Shown here: positions 39,201 to 45,285 of the stretch, one piece after another
Position numbering within the stretch: the stretch's first letter is position 1
Layout of the letters: every line of letters begins with the position of its first letter
Assembly: GCA_002435785.1 (NCBI GenBank)
Contig: DIUC01000051.1
Location: 38,797-102,796, forward strand
Origin: Saprospiraceae bacterium UBA6168
GTDB taxonomy: Bacteria > Bacteroidota > Bacteroidia > Chitinophagales > Saprospiraceae
Direction: 5' to 3'
DNA: 64,000 bases
Program-made: the position numbers and the translations under genes
The notes under the pieces: generated by a model
What the model saw: only the letters and a program-made list of their open reading frames with translations
What the model was told of the DNA's origin: nothing
The model's database searches: none

Positions 39201-40754
39201 GAGGATATTGTAGGTAAAAGTGTACTCAAACTTAGTCCAGCTCAAATTGGTAGCACTTTCACTGGCAGGCACCGACCAGGCATTGACCACTTTGAAACCA
39301 CTGACAAACTGGAACTCAAGGGCAAGATTTCCACTATTTTGGGCAGGAATGTTGCCGTTTGGGAGGCCACTGCTGTTCAATCCCAATGACCGAGAAGCAG
39401 CATAAAAGCAAAAGGAATAGGTCTCACCATCCTCTAACAAGAGGTTGTTGGAGAAGTCGGAATTGGAGGTCCAACAGTCGCCGCTGTTCGCCAACCAGAC
39501 GTAATAGTTTCCTTCTGGGTTGTTTACGGTGTTGGTTGCGTCATTTACCAAAAACAAATAGGCCGAGGAAATTCCCGCCGACCATGGATAAAGGCTTGAA
39601 CTATTGCCGTTTGGTATGGCGGCGGCTGGTTTGCCATCCAAGGTATATGGAAAGGAGGTCACGTTGTTTGCCTCAAAGCCGCCGTTGCCAACCATATTGT
39701 CGGAGCATCCACAGCCGAGGTCGAAGCTGGTTCCGCCCAACGGGTTTATCCGCTTGAAGCAGAAATCATCAACGAATTGCAAGCCACCGCTTGATTTGTA
39801 CGCGCCAATTTCAGCATAAACTGCATTTGCTGGCGCCTTCCCTTTTATGGAATAAAGTGCGTAGCTGTTGCCAGAAACAGGCTGTACAGCGTCCGTAATT
39901 GTGTTATTGCTGGCATCCTTCCAGGACAGGTAAATCTGAGCCCAGCTAACGCTGCCGCTTAACTTCGACCAAGCAGTAAGCTCGTAAGTTTCACCTGGCG
40001 TGATGCCTACCCGACGATACAGGCTGCCTTCTGTGCTACTAAGTTGAGCGGCACTCGAACCAGTATTGGCATCTGCGACATTGGTGACGGTGGTGTTCCA
40101 ATTGTCCCATCCAACCCGCCCGGTTTCAAACCCGGGGTTTTCCACCAGGGTACACTCCCCGATGGCAGGCGTGTATTCTTCCAAGCAAAACTCATCAAGT
40201 TTCAGCTTGCCGCTGCCGCTTTTTTCAATGGTAACCCGAACGGAGTTGGTGCCGGTCGGCGCCGTGGAGCTTTCCCGGTGCTCGGTATAAACCGTGGTGC
40301 CAACTGACATCACCGTTTCACTCAAAACGGCATTGCTGCTATTGAGGAACTCCAATTTTACAACGGCCCACGATGGTGTGCTTTCTCTTTTGCCAAAAAC
40401 AGACAACGTGTAAACCCTGCCCGCCGTCACACCTGTCCTGACCTGGGTCATGGTGGCCCAACTTGAAGTCAGCTCAACTGCCCTCGCACCTGCGTAAGCA
40501 TCCGTAATGGAAGTGACGGTGCCGGTGGTCGTCCAACCCGTTAGGTTGGTGTTCAGGTCAGTGTTGGTGAGGAGGATACATGGCGGGAGCATCAGCATTG
40601 CCATTTGCTCGTCAAGTTGCACCCTGAACTTCTGAAAGATTTTAACGGCGAACCCTTGGCTTGCCATAGGCTCAAATGCAAAAAGGGACTGGCCAGCAAA
40701 GCACAGTACCATGTAGGCCGTTAAAAGTGTGAGTGTAAAATTTTTTGACTTCAT
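30216..40754 (-). CDS. 3512-residue multidomain secreted protein rich in thrombospondin type 3 repeats
   Basis: Start at the ATG at 40754, directly before a signal peptide (1-26); the frame is also open upstream to 40856. Domains in order: three carbohydrate-binding-like sandwiches (about 50-545), PA14 (about 557-717), a SprB-type repeat split by a LamG domain (SprB halves about 741-775 and 998-1025; LamG 780-985), five copies of an 85-residue Ig-like unit (EYKWQSS.DGG.TW, then TT.YRRGAR...C, between about 1028 and 1860), PKD-like domains between units 4 and 5, HYR-type domains (about 1958 and 2392), two H-type-lectin-like domains (about 2053 and 2208), and TSP type 3 calcium repeats (about 2467-2960 and 3235-3470; DSDNDGIPD). 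Between these lies a region with two dockerin-like loops. The C-terminus is cysteine-rich with no T9SS domain that I can recognise. Probable extracellular adhesin. Confidence 0.88.
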   Translation of the reverse strand: MKSKNFTLTLLTAYMVLCFAGQSLFAFEPMASQGFAVKIFQKFRVQLDEQMAMLMLPPCILLTNTDLNTNLTGWTTTGTVTSITDAYAGARAVELTSSWATMTQVRTGVTAGRVYTLSVFGKRESTPSWAVVKLEFLNSSNAVLSETVMSVGTTVYTEHRESSTAPTGTNSVRVTIEKSGSGKLKLDEFCLEEYTPAIGECTLVENPGFETGRVGWDNWNTTVTNVADANTGSSAAQLSSTEGSLYRRVGITPGETYELTAWSKLSGSVSWAQIYLSWKDASNNTITDAVQPVSGNSYALYSIKGKAPANAVYAEIGAYKSSGGLQFVDDFCFKRINPLGGTSFDLGCGCSDNMVGNGGFEANNVTSFPYTLDGKPAAAIPNGNSSSLYPWSAGISSAYLFLVNDATNTVNNPEGNYYVWLANSGDCWTSNSDFSNNLLLEDGETYSFCFYAASRSLGLNSSGLPNGNIPAQNSGNLALEFQFVSGFKVVNAWSVPASESATNLSWTKFEYTFTYNILDPISNFTFTNARSNVGMYIDAVSLSKVNCPAAANCNTGGLVFDRWGGISGVLVDNLISNANYPNNYNETGFITSFQSPQNYSDNYGTRVYGYIVPPTTGNYVFNVTGDDNVQLFLSTDQNRLNKRLIADVPGWSNVTEYTKFPSQTSANIGLTAGQNYYVELLHKEGSGGDHFQVYWKKPGDSNWSIVPSSALRPICSQEVCDNGRDDDFDGLIDCADPDCSNGMSGSFTVVDEGCGVANGSITMTPTGGDTPYSYRWSDMVETAWWTFENNTNDVSGNNYHENGIIGYPIYTSDCVQGNKSLYFNGNTAIRYSIDGGFMEVAMNNLTVAMWIKPDDLSGTKVLFEEGGTNTSSGIGIAMQLSNNILQATIRRASSTSYSAGTRTIPNDGQWHHVAVVFAAGKIQLFLDGVAGTQTTSNFTNLSAHGNNGGLGGSHAGTVIATTNSYYKGKMDDVRYFFNTALPAEKIADLASRNGVRTNLTAGTYNVTVTSASGCSIAQSIQVVSSGNFTNAGTIVGAEVGCSGSFDPAMITSSATPGPGVGTIEYKWQSSTNGGSTWTDIANTNAPNYDPPAIAATTSYRRAARRLPCADWVFSNVVVKSFTANFTEGGTINDDETKCGGYDPEIIVGTKPEGGAQTTWKVDPPASGTKNGVTYTVTSQNGEPMFLTVNGPNVTQVTVKGGTPTAIYADPPFVNLTSPINPNNGTPYGISHFNIWIGGNVNGTTEYQWQKSEDDGATWVNIPSTNTKDYDPPFITLTTEYRRGARVAECASLPGGGWIYTNIVTKTVELNVTDPGIIVGDEENCGSFDPDVISSVTNPSGGAGGSLLYQWQFSTNGGTTWSDLSGATLATLNPITITTTTQYRRGARRSTCAGFVYSNAVVKMVVSNFTSAGAISGAESFCDPYNPANITSTSLPSGGKDGFTAYRWQQSTDMGNTWTDIAGATGVDYDPASTMTVTTWYRRQTRRTPCVAWINSNTIVKEVKQIPMSAIAFGPTLINGFICETGSYQFQAADAGAGATYSWSFGVYATPTTATGIGPHTVTFNVPNSPAFTNVPVQLTVTKNGCPGISTTNYAVRPPFTISSVSSVNPTSCTTPNGTLTVNASSPTGTSLQASLDGITWISAPLTFTGLGPGNYDVWVRYSGSECEVYWGDRIIQEPANPNPTFLSWSGTSACVGAIFTVQGSASTGSTVTWEFGTDAVPATASGLGPHSVYYTTGGIKTMRITATKNGCTGFVEKDFTVISNHTFGGTIGYDEALCANGVPTPMVTVVAPSGGYGGSTSYAWERNQLLGTVWSGWTTISSTNSATYAPGAISVTTMFRRRTRRGTCGDWIYSNEITKTVTQTPVPANDMFSNACPGFVFVGYVGTNDANLDAPIYSIVSQPSNGFLDLDTDGEFYYIPNTTFCGGDEFTYKVCNSSTGCCATATAHIDMSDAQPPLLNNIPGDLEVSCDDEIPLPPVVDAYENCGSVWLSFDQTATQGADSCSIFSYLLTRVWTASDYCGNSVIDQQQISIKDETAPDIYRIYTLPNGKRMIAGVMENVTQRWKTIKFPIQFSSPPVVLTQVVTKNDGAAVITRLRNVSTSQFQLRLQEEEGANGIHGKESVAWIAIEKGVSTTGLPFEVNSKLASNAPTLAAFAQSYSSPNFVGQIQTFNENNPATVRYNSLNSTGATIFCQEETSFDPEMNHGFETVGYMAFGGTGNIRNQAGEVFGEAGSLTIDHNFQTVNFAHRYNNPVVVLGGLAMTDGAPATIRVKNQTLTSFEVQIDEWDYLDGPHAPTVVSYIVVEGSIPFNQIVECSAVPTKPIIGVEIAAVDNCDNSTPLVISDSDWDFDCLSDTTLVRTFYVRDECGNFTELRQTFILRDQTPPTFNVPADITITCSDNKNDLQLTGDVVNEADNCATGLKATYQDNLSFQIGCGGYVLRLWTLVDHCGNTLTKNQTIYVTSGNDTDNDGVVDEFDLDSDNDGIPDLIEGYGDFDGDGVPNYRDLDCDNDGIPDIIEAGFIDRDGDGMVDNALQMGWDHDGDGYAYGYDANDYNASASASIIFVYAPLDRDGDGQPNYADRDSDNDGIPDLIEVGGADNEGNGIIDYPIPGDPTSMLDGDSDGFASVYDPDEDAVPGAENPSNPLITFNGTQYSSGDPSHNPDSDSDGIPDYLDLDSDNDGIPDLIEVGGVDENGDGRIDLLTEFEDAVKDGFHDNYVTRPRVRTEPDGNTLDGRAEDLDGNGSVFIIGDDDFDNIPNFRDLDADGDGIRDMAELRMHAYDQNGDGVLDLVVDNNLDGFHDGLAAVGFIRTDPDGPNNDGEPTDDNDSDTSPFITVIPDGTFGEANGEPDVDDDGDGVLNFRDLDSDDDGVRDNHEDRNRNGIVEVDEMNPLQVDTDGDGIPDGVEDANQNGFFDPMETSALLVDTDGDLLWDNIEDTNLDGIVNAGESNPRDACDPFVSSTCVGVAIQVRAKLQGPTVGAGNTDLMKDGLRAKGVIPTNEPYKSINLFHLANDGGSEACDPALLAVTGPNAVVDWVLIELRHGSKPDSIVATRSALLQRDGDVIMPNGDSIIVYPLVRTGEYYVALRHRNHLGVITEQKFELSRTPTMFDFTDPTLLTKGSGSRVDLGAGDMALWGGDFNNNRQTVYQGPGNDVLTLFFHIISHPNNTDVLANYISSGYLMTDFNLDGNSILQGPANDRSTMLLYATLNFVENTNNFANYVIGDKLPETSQPLAAPRCGNDPTAPACDFDGDGIINDLDLDDDDDGVYDVNDMNPYNPNSDSDADGIPDNIECGGDGRYNPGVDTNPLEQDTDGDGIKDGQEDLNKNGIVDGNESDPRNKCSPNATTPLCDFDGDGIVNAFDLDDDNDGVADVNDVNDFDPMSDSDADGVADGVETGMDGIYHADADSNPLNACDPNPTMGGCLPVDQDGDGYFANYPASHQLYDPSDVNPCLPNSSVSVCPCEDTDGDGKIIICSNPGTADQKTRTISLWLWPLYAAQGSVCGTCQY

Positions 40755-41194
40755 AAGTTTTTGTTTGAGTGCCAGTCCTGCGAAATATTGGGAGCCTTTT
40801 TGCTTATTTTTCCTAAATTCTTTCGAAAAGCAAGCCTGTTGATGATGCCTCAACAACTTGTAGTAACAGCATTATCGTTGCTGTATCCAGTTTCGAAATT
40901 GTAATTGTAGAAGAGACGGGAGAAGTTCCAGCCGAATGAAAGGAAGGTGGAAACAAGTAGCTATGCTACTTGATTTGTCATAGTTTGTTGTGTTCATTGT
41001 CTAGTTTTTGTATCTCACCAATGCACTTTTTGGGGGAAATCAATCCAGATTGGATTGAAGTATAGCATCCATAACATGTAGGGGGAAGGGAGGAGGGAAA
41101 AAGGAGGGGAATCCTAAAAATACGGCAGGGCAAACATTGTGCCAACCATCTTTCGATGATTGGCTTCGATTGGAAATATTATGGCACAAAAAAA

Positions 41195-41220
41195 GGCTTG
41201 GGCCTTGTCAGACCCAAGCC
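41195..41220 (-). terminator. Terminator of the dcw cluster
   Basis: Stem GGCTTGGG with CCCAAGCC around a ten-base loop. On the minus strand it is followed by a run of T, and lies 150 bp after the ftsZ stop. It marks the end of the division and cell-wall cluster. Confidence 0.85.
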
Positions 41221-41290
41221 CGAAACTTGGTTTAGCAAGTTATGATGGCTAAAAATAAAAAATCGTAGTCGTGAGGGTTTGAGCGTTTGA

Positions 41291-41354
41291 GAGGATGAGG
41301 ATTTGAGTGGGTATCAAACAATTAGCAGAACCCCACTCAATCTCTCAAATCCTC
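41291..41354. repeat. Imperfect palindrome just after ftsZ
   Basis: The arm GAGGATGAGGATTTGAGTGG is followed after about 20 bp by CCCACTCAATCTCTCAAATC, complementary with small shifts. It is purine-rich on one side and pyrimidine-rich on the other, like the elements at 42850 and 58900. Confidence 0.6.
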
Positions 41355-41372
41355 AATCTCTTAATTCCTCCT

Positions 41373-42836
41373 CTAATCCACATTGTCGTGGAGGAAGGAA
41401 TTGCCTTCCCGCAGTTGTGGCTCCGACTCATGCTCTGAGATGGTCCACTTGGAGTAGGCAATTTCATCGGAGCCAGGAACGTCCTCCAGGTTGATGCCCT
41501 TTCGGAGGTAGGCTGGCACGTTTTCCAGTTCGTTCACCGCTTGCGGGTTGCTGAGCTTCGGCTTTGAGCTGATGCTGGCCAAGCGCTCCTTGCGGCGGCG
41601 CTCCGCTTCCAATCGGTGCTGGCGCTCCTCTTCCTCCCGGTCTCGGTGGTTCTTCACATACGGCTCATCCCGGCTGAAACGGCTGTATTTGTTGAATTTT
41701 TCCGTTACATCTGGGAACTCGATGGTATTGTCCGGCCCATTGGCCTCATCCGAACCAAGCGTGCTCAGGAAGTTTTTTTTTGGCGAAAAATCGTCGTCGT
41801 CCAAAGAAACCTTGACTGGGCGGGCATTGGATTCTGGCTTTGCACCCGGTATGGCTGGCTTCGTGGTATTGCGCTCAAAGCCTGTGGCGATGATGGTCAC
41901 GCTCAGTTTGTCGGCCAGTGTCTCGTCGTAGCAGTTACCCCAGATGAGGTTCGTGCCAGCGCCCGCTTCCTCCTGCACAAATTCGGTGATTTCAAAAATC
42001 TCCTCCATCGTCACCTCCCTTTTGCCAGAGGTGATGTTGATGAGGATGTGCTGTGCGCCCCGAATGTTGTTTTCTTCGAGCAGCGGCGAGTTCAGTGCCT
42101 CGTCCACGGCACGCTTCGCACGGTTGTCGCCTTCAGCAATGGCCGTGCCCATGATGGCCACCCCACTGTCCCGCATGACGGTGTTCACGTCCTCGAAGTC
42201 CACGTTCACGTAGCCGGGCACGGTGATGATTTCCGCAATGCCCTTGGCCGCCGTGGTCAAGATGTTGTCCGCTTGCCCAAATGCCTGCGAGATGGTCAGG
42301 TTGCCGTGGATGGCCTTTAGTTTATCGTTTGAGATGACGATGATGGTATCCACGTACTTTTTCAGTTCGTCCAAGCCTTCGTGGCCCTGAAAAACCCGTT
42401 TATTCCCCTCAAAGGTAAACGGCAGGGTCACGATGCCCACCGTAAGGATGTCCATCTCCTGTGCCGCCCGTGCGATGATGGGCGCTGCACCCGTGCCAGT
42501 GCCGCCGCCCATGCCCGCTGTGATGAAGAGCATCTTGCAGTTGTTGCCGAGGTAGGTTTTCACCTCCTCGATGCTCTCCTCGGCGCTCAGCTTTCCGATA
42601 TTGGGTTTTGAGCCAGCGCCACGCCCCTCTGTGAGGGTCGGGCCGAGCTGTATTTTGGTTTGCACAGGGCTTTGGGCCATGGCCTGCTCGTCGGTGTTGC
42701 AGATGGCGAAATCCACCCCAACGATGCCCTGCTTGAACATGTGGTTGACAGCGTTCGAGCCGCCGCCGCCGACGCCAATTACCTTAATGATTGGTGCGCC
42801 GCTATTTTTATTGTCGTCTATTAATTTGAATATCAT
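41373..42836 (-). CDS. ftsZ: Cell division protein FtsZ
   Basis: 487 residues from the ATG at 42836, next to IIKVIGVGGGGSNAVNHM (about 16-33). The tubulin signature GGGTGTGAAP is at about 105-115 and the T7-loop region NVDFEDVNTVM at about 205-215. The GTPase core is followed by a long charged linker (about 330-430) and the conserved tail peptide VPAYLRKGINL. The extra C-terminal extension ending in FLHDNVD is a Bacteroidota feature. FtsZ polymerises into the division ring. It is the last gene of the dcw cluster, 88 bp after ftsA, and is followed by a terminator. Confidence 0.97.
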   Translation of the reverse strand: MIFKLIDDNKNSGAPIIKVIGVGGGGSNAVNHMFKQGIVGVDFAICNTDEQAMAQSPVQTKIQLGPTLTEGRGAGSKPNIGKLSAEESIEEVKTYLGNNCKMLFITAGMGGGTGTGAAPIIARAAQEMDILTVGIVTLPFTFEGNKRVFQGHEGLDELKKYVDTIIVISNDKLKAIHGNLTISQAFGQADNILTTAAKGIAEIITVPGYVNVDFEDVNTVMRDSGVAIMGTAIAEGDNRAKRAVDEALNSPLLEENNIRGAQHILINITSGKREVTMEEIFEITEFVQEEAGAGTNLIWGNCYDETLADKLSVTIIATGFERNTTKPAIPGAKPESNARPVKVSLDDDDFSPKKNFLSTLGSDEANGPDNTIEFPDVTEKFNKYSRFSRDEPYVKNHRDREEEERQHRLEAERRRKERLASISSKPKLSNPQAVNELENVPAYLRKGINLEDVPGSDEIAYSKWTISEHESEPQLREGNSFLHDNVD

Positions 42837-42849
42837 AACTGCTAATTTT

Positions 42850-42922
42850 GAGGAATGAGGAATGAGGGAATAGGAATGAAGCACTGGGACTGGTCATCCC
42901 TCAAGCCTCATTCCTCATCCCT
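42850..42922. repeat. Palindromic GAGGAATGAGG-type element between ftsA and ftsZ
   Basis: Arm AGGAATGAGGAATGAGGGAA (starting 42850) pairs imperfectly with the complement of TCAAGCCTCATTCCTCATCC (ending 42922). It nearly fills the spacer. The same type of element recurs between the PBP and ftsL-like genes at 58900-58979. Confidence 0.75.
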
Positions 42923-42924
42923 GT

Positions 42925-44280
42925 TTAGAATTCTGCGTCTGGTTCGGTCTGGAACCATTCTTTGGTTTTTTGAAAAATTTTGTTGAAAAGGCCGTTGCCA
43001 CCGCCTGCACTCTCGGTCGAAAGCTCGGCTGCCTCCATTTCTTCCACGGCCTTTGCAGCCGCAGAAGTTGGTTGCTGGATACTTTCGTAACGCACTTTCC
43101 CTTCTTCAACATCTTGGATGCCCTTCATCAACAAGCCGATGGCCGTGGAGAACACCGGGCTTTGCAACTGCTCATGGTAGCCATGCGCCAGGTGCTCCAC
43201 CGGTGTGCCAATGCGGGTGTTCATGCCCGTGTGGAACTCCGCCAACTTGTCAATATGGTTCATCAAGGCCCCTCCGCCAGTGAGCACCAGGCCACCAATC
43301 AGCTTGCCCTCGTAGCCGCTCCTGCGGATTTCCCAGACCACGTAATCCAGCACTTCCTCCACCCGTGCCTGTATGATGCGGGCGAGGTTTTTCTCAGAAA
43401 TCTCTTTGGGTTCCCTGCCCTTTAGGCCGGGGATGGTGATGACCCGATTGTCGTACACTTCCTCCGATAGGGCACTGCCAAATTTCACCTTCAACTTCTC
43501 GGCTTGGCTATGCATGACGTTGCAGCCCTCCTTGATGTCTTTGGTGATGACGCCGCCGCCAAACGGAATGACCGCCGTGTGGCGAATGATGCCGTCCTTG
43601 AAAATGGTAATATCCGTGGTGCCGCCGCCGATGTCCACGAGGGCAACGCCAGCTTCTTTCTCCTCCTCCGACAACACAGCCGTGGCACTTGCAATTGGTT
43701 CGAGCATCAGGTTGGCTACTTTCAAACCCGCCCGTTCCACGCATTTCACGATGTTTTGCGTAGCCGTGATTTGACCTGTAATGATATGGAAATTGGCCTC
43801 CAAACGCACCCCGCTCATGCCGATTGGGTCAACGATACCTTGCTCGTCGTCCACGGTGTATTCCTGCGGGAGCACGTGGAGGATTTTGTCGCCTGGCGGC
43901 AATACGAGCTTGTACATGTCGTTCACGAGTCGGTCAATGTCTCGTTGTCCGATTTCTGTATGCAGGTTGTCACGGGTCAGGAGGCCCCGGTGCTGGAGGC
44001 TCTTGATGTGCTGCCCTGCGATGCCCACATGGGCCACCCGGAATTCAACGCCTGCTGCTCGTTGCGCAGCGGCAACGGCATCAGAGATGGCTCGGACGGT
44101 TTTTTCGATGTTGCTGACGACGCCACGCATGACGCCCTCGCTTTCGACTTTGCCGACCCCGAGAATCTCAAGCCTGCCATGCTCGTTCTTGCGGCCGGCA
44201 ATGGCGCAGACTTTCGTGGTGCCGATGTCGAGGGCGACCACCAAATCCTGGGAGGAGAAGTTTGGATAATCCATAATCAT
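42925..44280 (-). CDS. ftsA: Cell division protein FtsA
   Basis: 451 residues. Actin-fold motifs: VVALDIGTTKVCAIAGR (about 14-30), VALVDIGGGTTDITIFKDG (about 215-233), GLVLTGGGALMNHI (about 345). The SHS2/1C domain follows the first subdomain (GVMRGVVSNIEKT). At the C-terminus an amphipathic tail FNKIFQKTKEWFQ (about 433-446) is the expected membrane-targeting sequence. FtsA anchors FtsZ filaments to the membrane. The ATGs at 44280 and 44274 are both usable. It lies between ftsQ and ftsZ in the usual order. Confidence 0.97.
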   Translation of the reverse strand: MIMDYPNFSSQDLVVALDIGTTKVCAIAGRKNEHGRLEILGVGKVESEGVMRGVVSNIEKTVRAISDAVAAAQRAAGVEFRVAHVGIAGQHIKSLQHRGLLTRDNLHTEIGQRDIDRLVNDMYKLVLPPGDKILHVLPQEYTVDDEQGIVDPIGMSGVRLEANFHIITGQITATQNIVKCVERAGLKVANLMLEPIASATAVLSEEEKEAGVALVDIGGGTTDITIFKDGIIRHTAVIPFGGGVITKDIKEGCNVMHSQAEKLKVKFGSALSEEVYDNRVITIPGLKGREPKEISEKNLARIIQARVEEVLDYVVWEIRRSGYEGKLIGGLVLTGGGALMNHIDKLAEFHTGMNTRIGTPVEHLAHGYHEQLQSPVFSTAIGLLMKGIQDVEEGKVRYESIQQPTSAAAKAVEEMEAAELSTESAGGGNGLFNKIFQKTKEWFQTEPDAEF

Positions 44281-44336
44281 GATGTTTAATGGCTCAATAG
44301 AATGAACTGGTTATGTGTAAAACTCGAATGAAAAAC

Positions 44337-44401
44337 GGAAACCAGAAATTGGGAACTGGGTGTGTTTCACAGAAAAAGATTGACCCAATTTCTAAATTTC
44401 C
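44337..44401. repeat. Palindromic element between ftsQ and ftsA
   Basis: GGAAACCAGAAATTGGG (44337-44353) faces CCCAATTTCTAAATTTCC (44384-44401), complementary except near one end. It sits in the 196-bp spacer and would form a hairpin in the transcript. Confidence 0.7.
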
Positions 44402-44476
44402 AAATTTCACGATGTCTTCATTTCAAGGGTTTCGGTTGCGGCCATTGGACTTTTCCAACGGCCAAAGATTCGTTGT

Positions 44477-45262
44477 TTATTTTCGTTCGCAAACGACCTG
44501 GTTCTTGAACCGCAGGTCAATGGTCTTGTACTTTTGCCATCCCTCCCGGCTGAACCCTTCTTCATAGAAGGTTCGGAGTTTTTTAAACTTGGCCTCCACC
44601 GAAGTGTCCAATTTGCCAAGCAGGATGGTTTGATCCCCAACTTTGGGTACCAGCACAAATTCGTTGGCCATGTTCACGTGTACCTGCTCTATCATGGCCT
44701 TCCAGAACGGGTCTTCCAAGATGAAGTTTGTCAAATCAAAAAGGTCCTTCATCAGGTTGTCTTTTAATGTCAAAAACTCTGGCGTATGGGGCGGAATGTT
44801 TCCAGTCGCTACCAGCGTACGTGCGGTGAAGTGGCGTGAAAGGGGCACTTTTGCGCCTTCTTTATCGAGGTAATACTGCACCCCAAGCTTGTCCACCACC
44901 CGCAAAATGGGCACTCGTTGTTCGATGTTTATTTTTATGTCGCTGTTGGCAGTGAGTAAGACTTCGGCGTTTTTCACAAAAAGATTTTCCTCCAACGCCC
45001 GTTCCACTTGGTCTTCGTTCACAAGGGAAGCAGTCTGCTCATCCAATGAACCGCCCAAGCTGCGCTCCACCAGTTTTATCACATCCATGCTGTCAATCAG
45101 CAGCGCCCCATCTTCCAGCGGCTTCACTTCCACCACCGTGGCGCCCACCGTGAGTCCCTTCTTGCGCTCTACTGCCGCTATGATGAGCATCAGCGTGAGG
45201 AACCCACCACCTATCCAGGCGATGCGGCGGAATGAAGTAGATTTGTTTGCATTGTCGAGCAT
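44477..45262 (-). CDS. ftsQ: Cell division protein FtsQ/DivIB-like
   Basis: 261 residues with a single N-terminal membrane helix (about 12-28, RIAWIGGGFLTLMLIIAAV) and a periplasmic domain containing the beta region VKNAEVLLTANSDIKINIEQ, then RVPILRVVDKLGVQYYLDKEGAKVPL in parts, characteristic of Bacteroidota FtsQ. A POTRA-type segment precedes it. It links the FtsZ ring to the septal synthase. It is 23 bp downstream of murC and precedes ftsA. Confidence 0.88.
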   Translation of the reverse strand: MLDNANKSTSFRRIAWIGGGFLTLMLIIAAVERKKGLTVGATVVEVKPLEDGALLIDSMDVIKLVERSLGGSLDEQTASLVNEDQVERALEENLFVKNAEVLLTANSDIKINIEQRVPILRVVDKLGVQYYLDKEGAKVPLSRHFTARTLVATGNIPPHTPEFLTLKDNLMKDLFDLTNFILEDPFWKAMIEQVHVNMANEFVLVPKVGDQTILLGKLDTSVEAKFKKLRTFYEEGFSREGWQKYKTIDLRFKNQVVCERK

Positions 45263-45285
45263 AGAAGTTGTTTATGGTTCGTTTT

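Larger units (their letters stand above)
40755..41372. other. Intergenic region upstream of the 10.5-kb gene
   Basis: 618 bp between ftsZ and the giant gene (both minus strand). It contains the ftsZ-side terminator (41195-41220), an imperfect palindrome (41291-41354) and, at 40954-40972, an eight-base perfect inverted repeat (CAAGTAGC, three-base loop, GCTACTTG) about 200 bp before the giant gene's start that could be an operator. I see no coding sequence. Confidence 0.55.
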
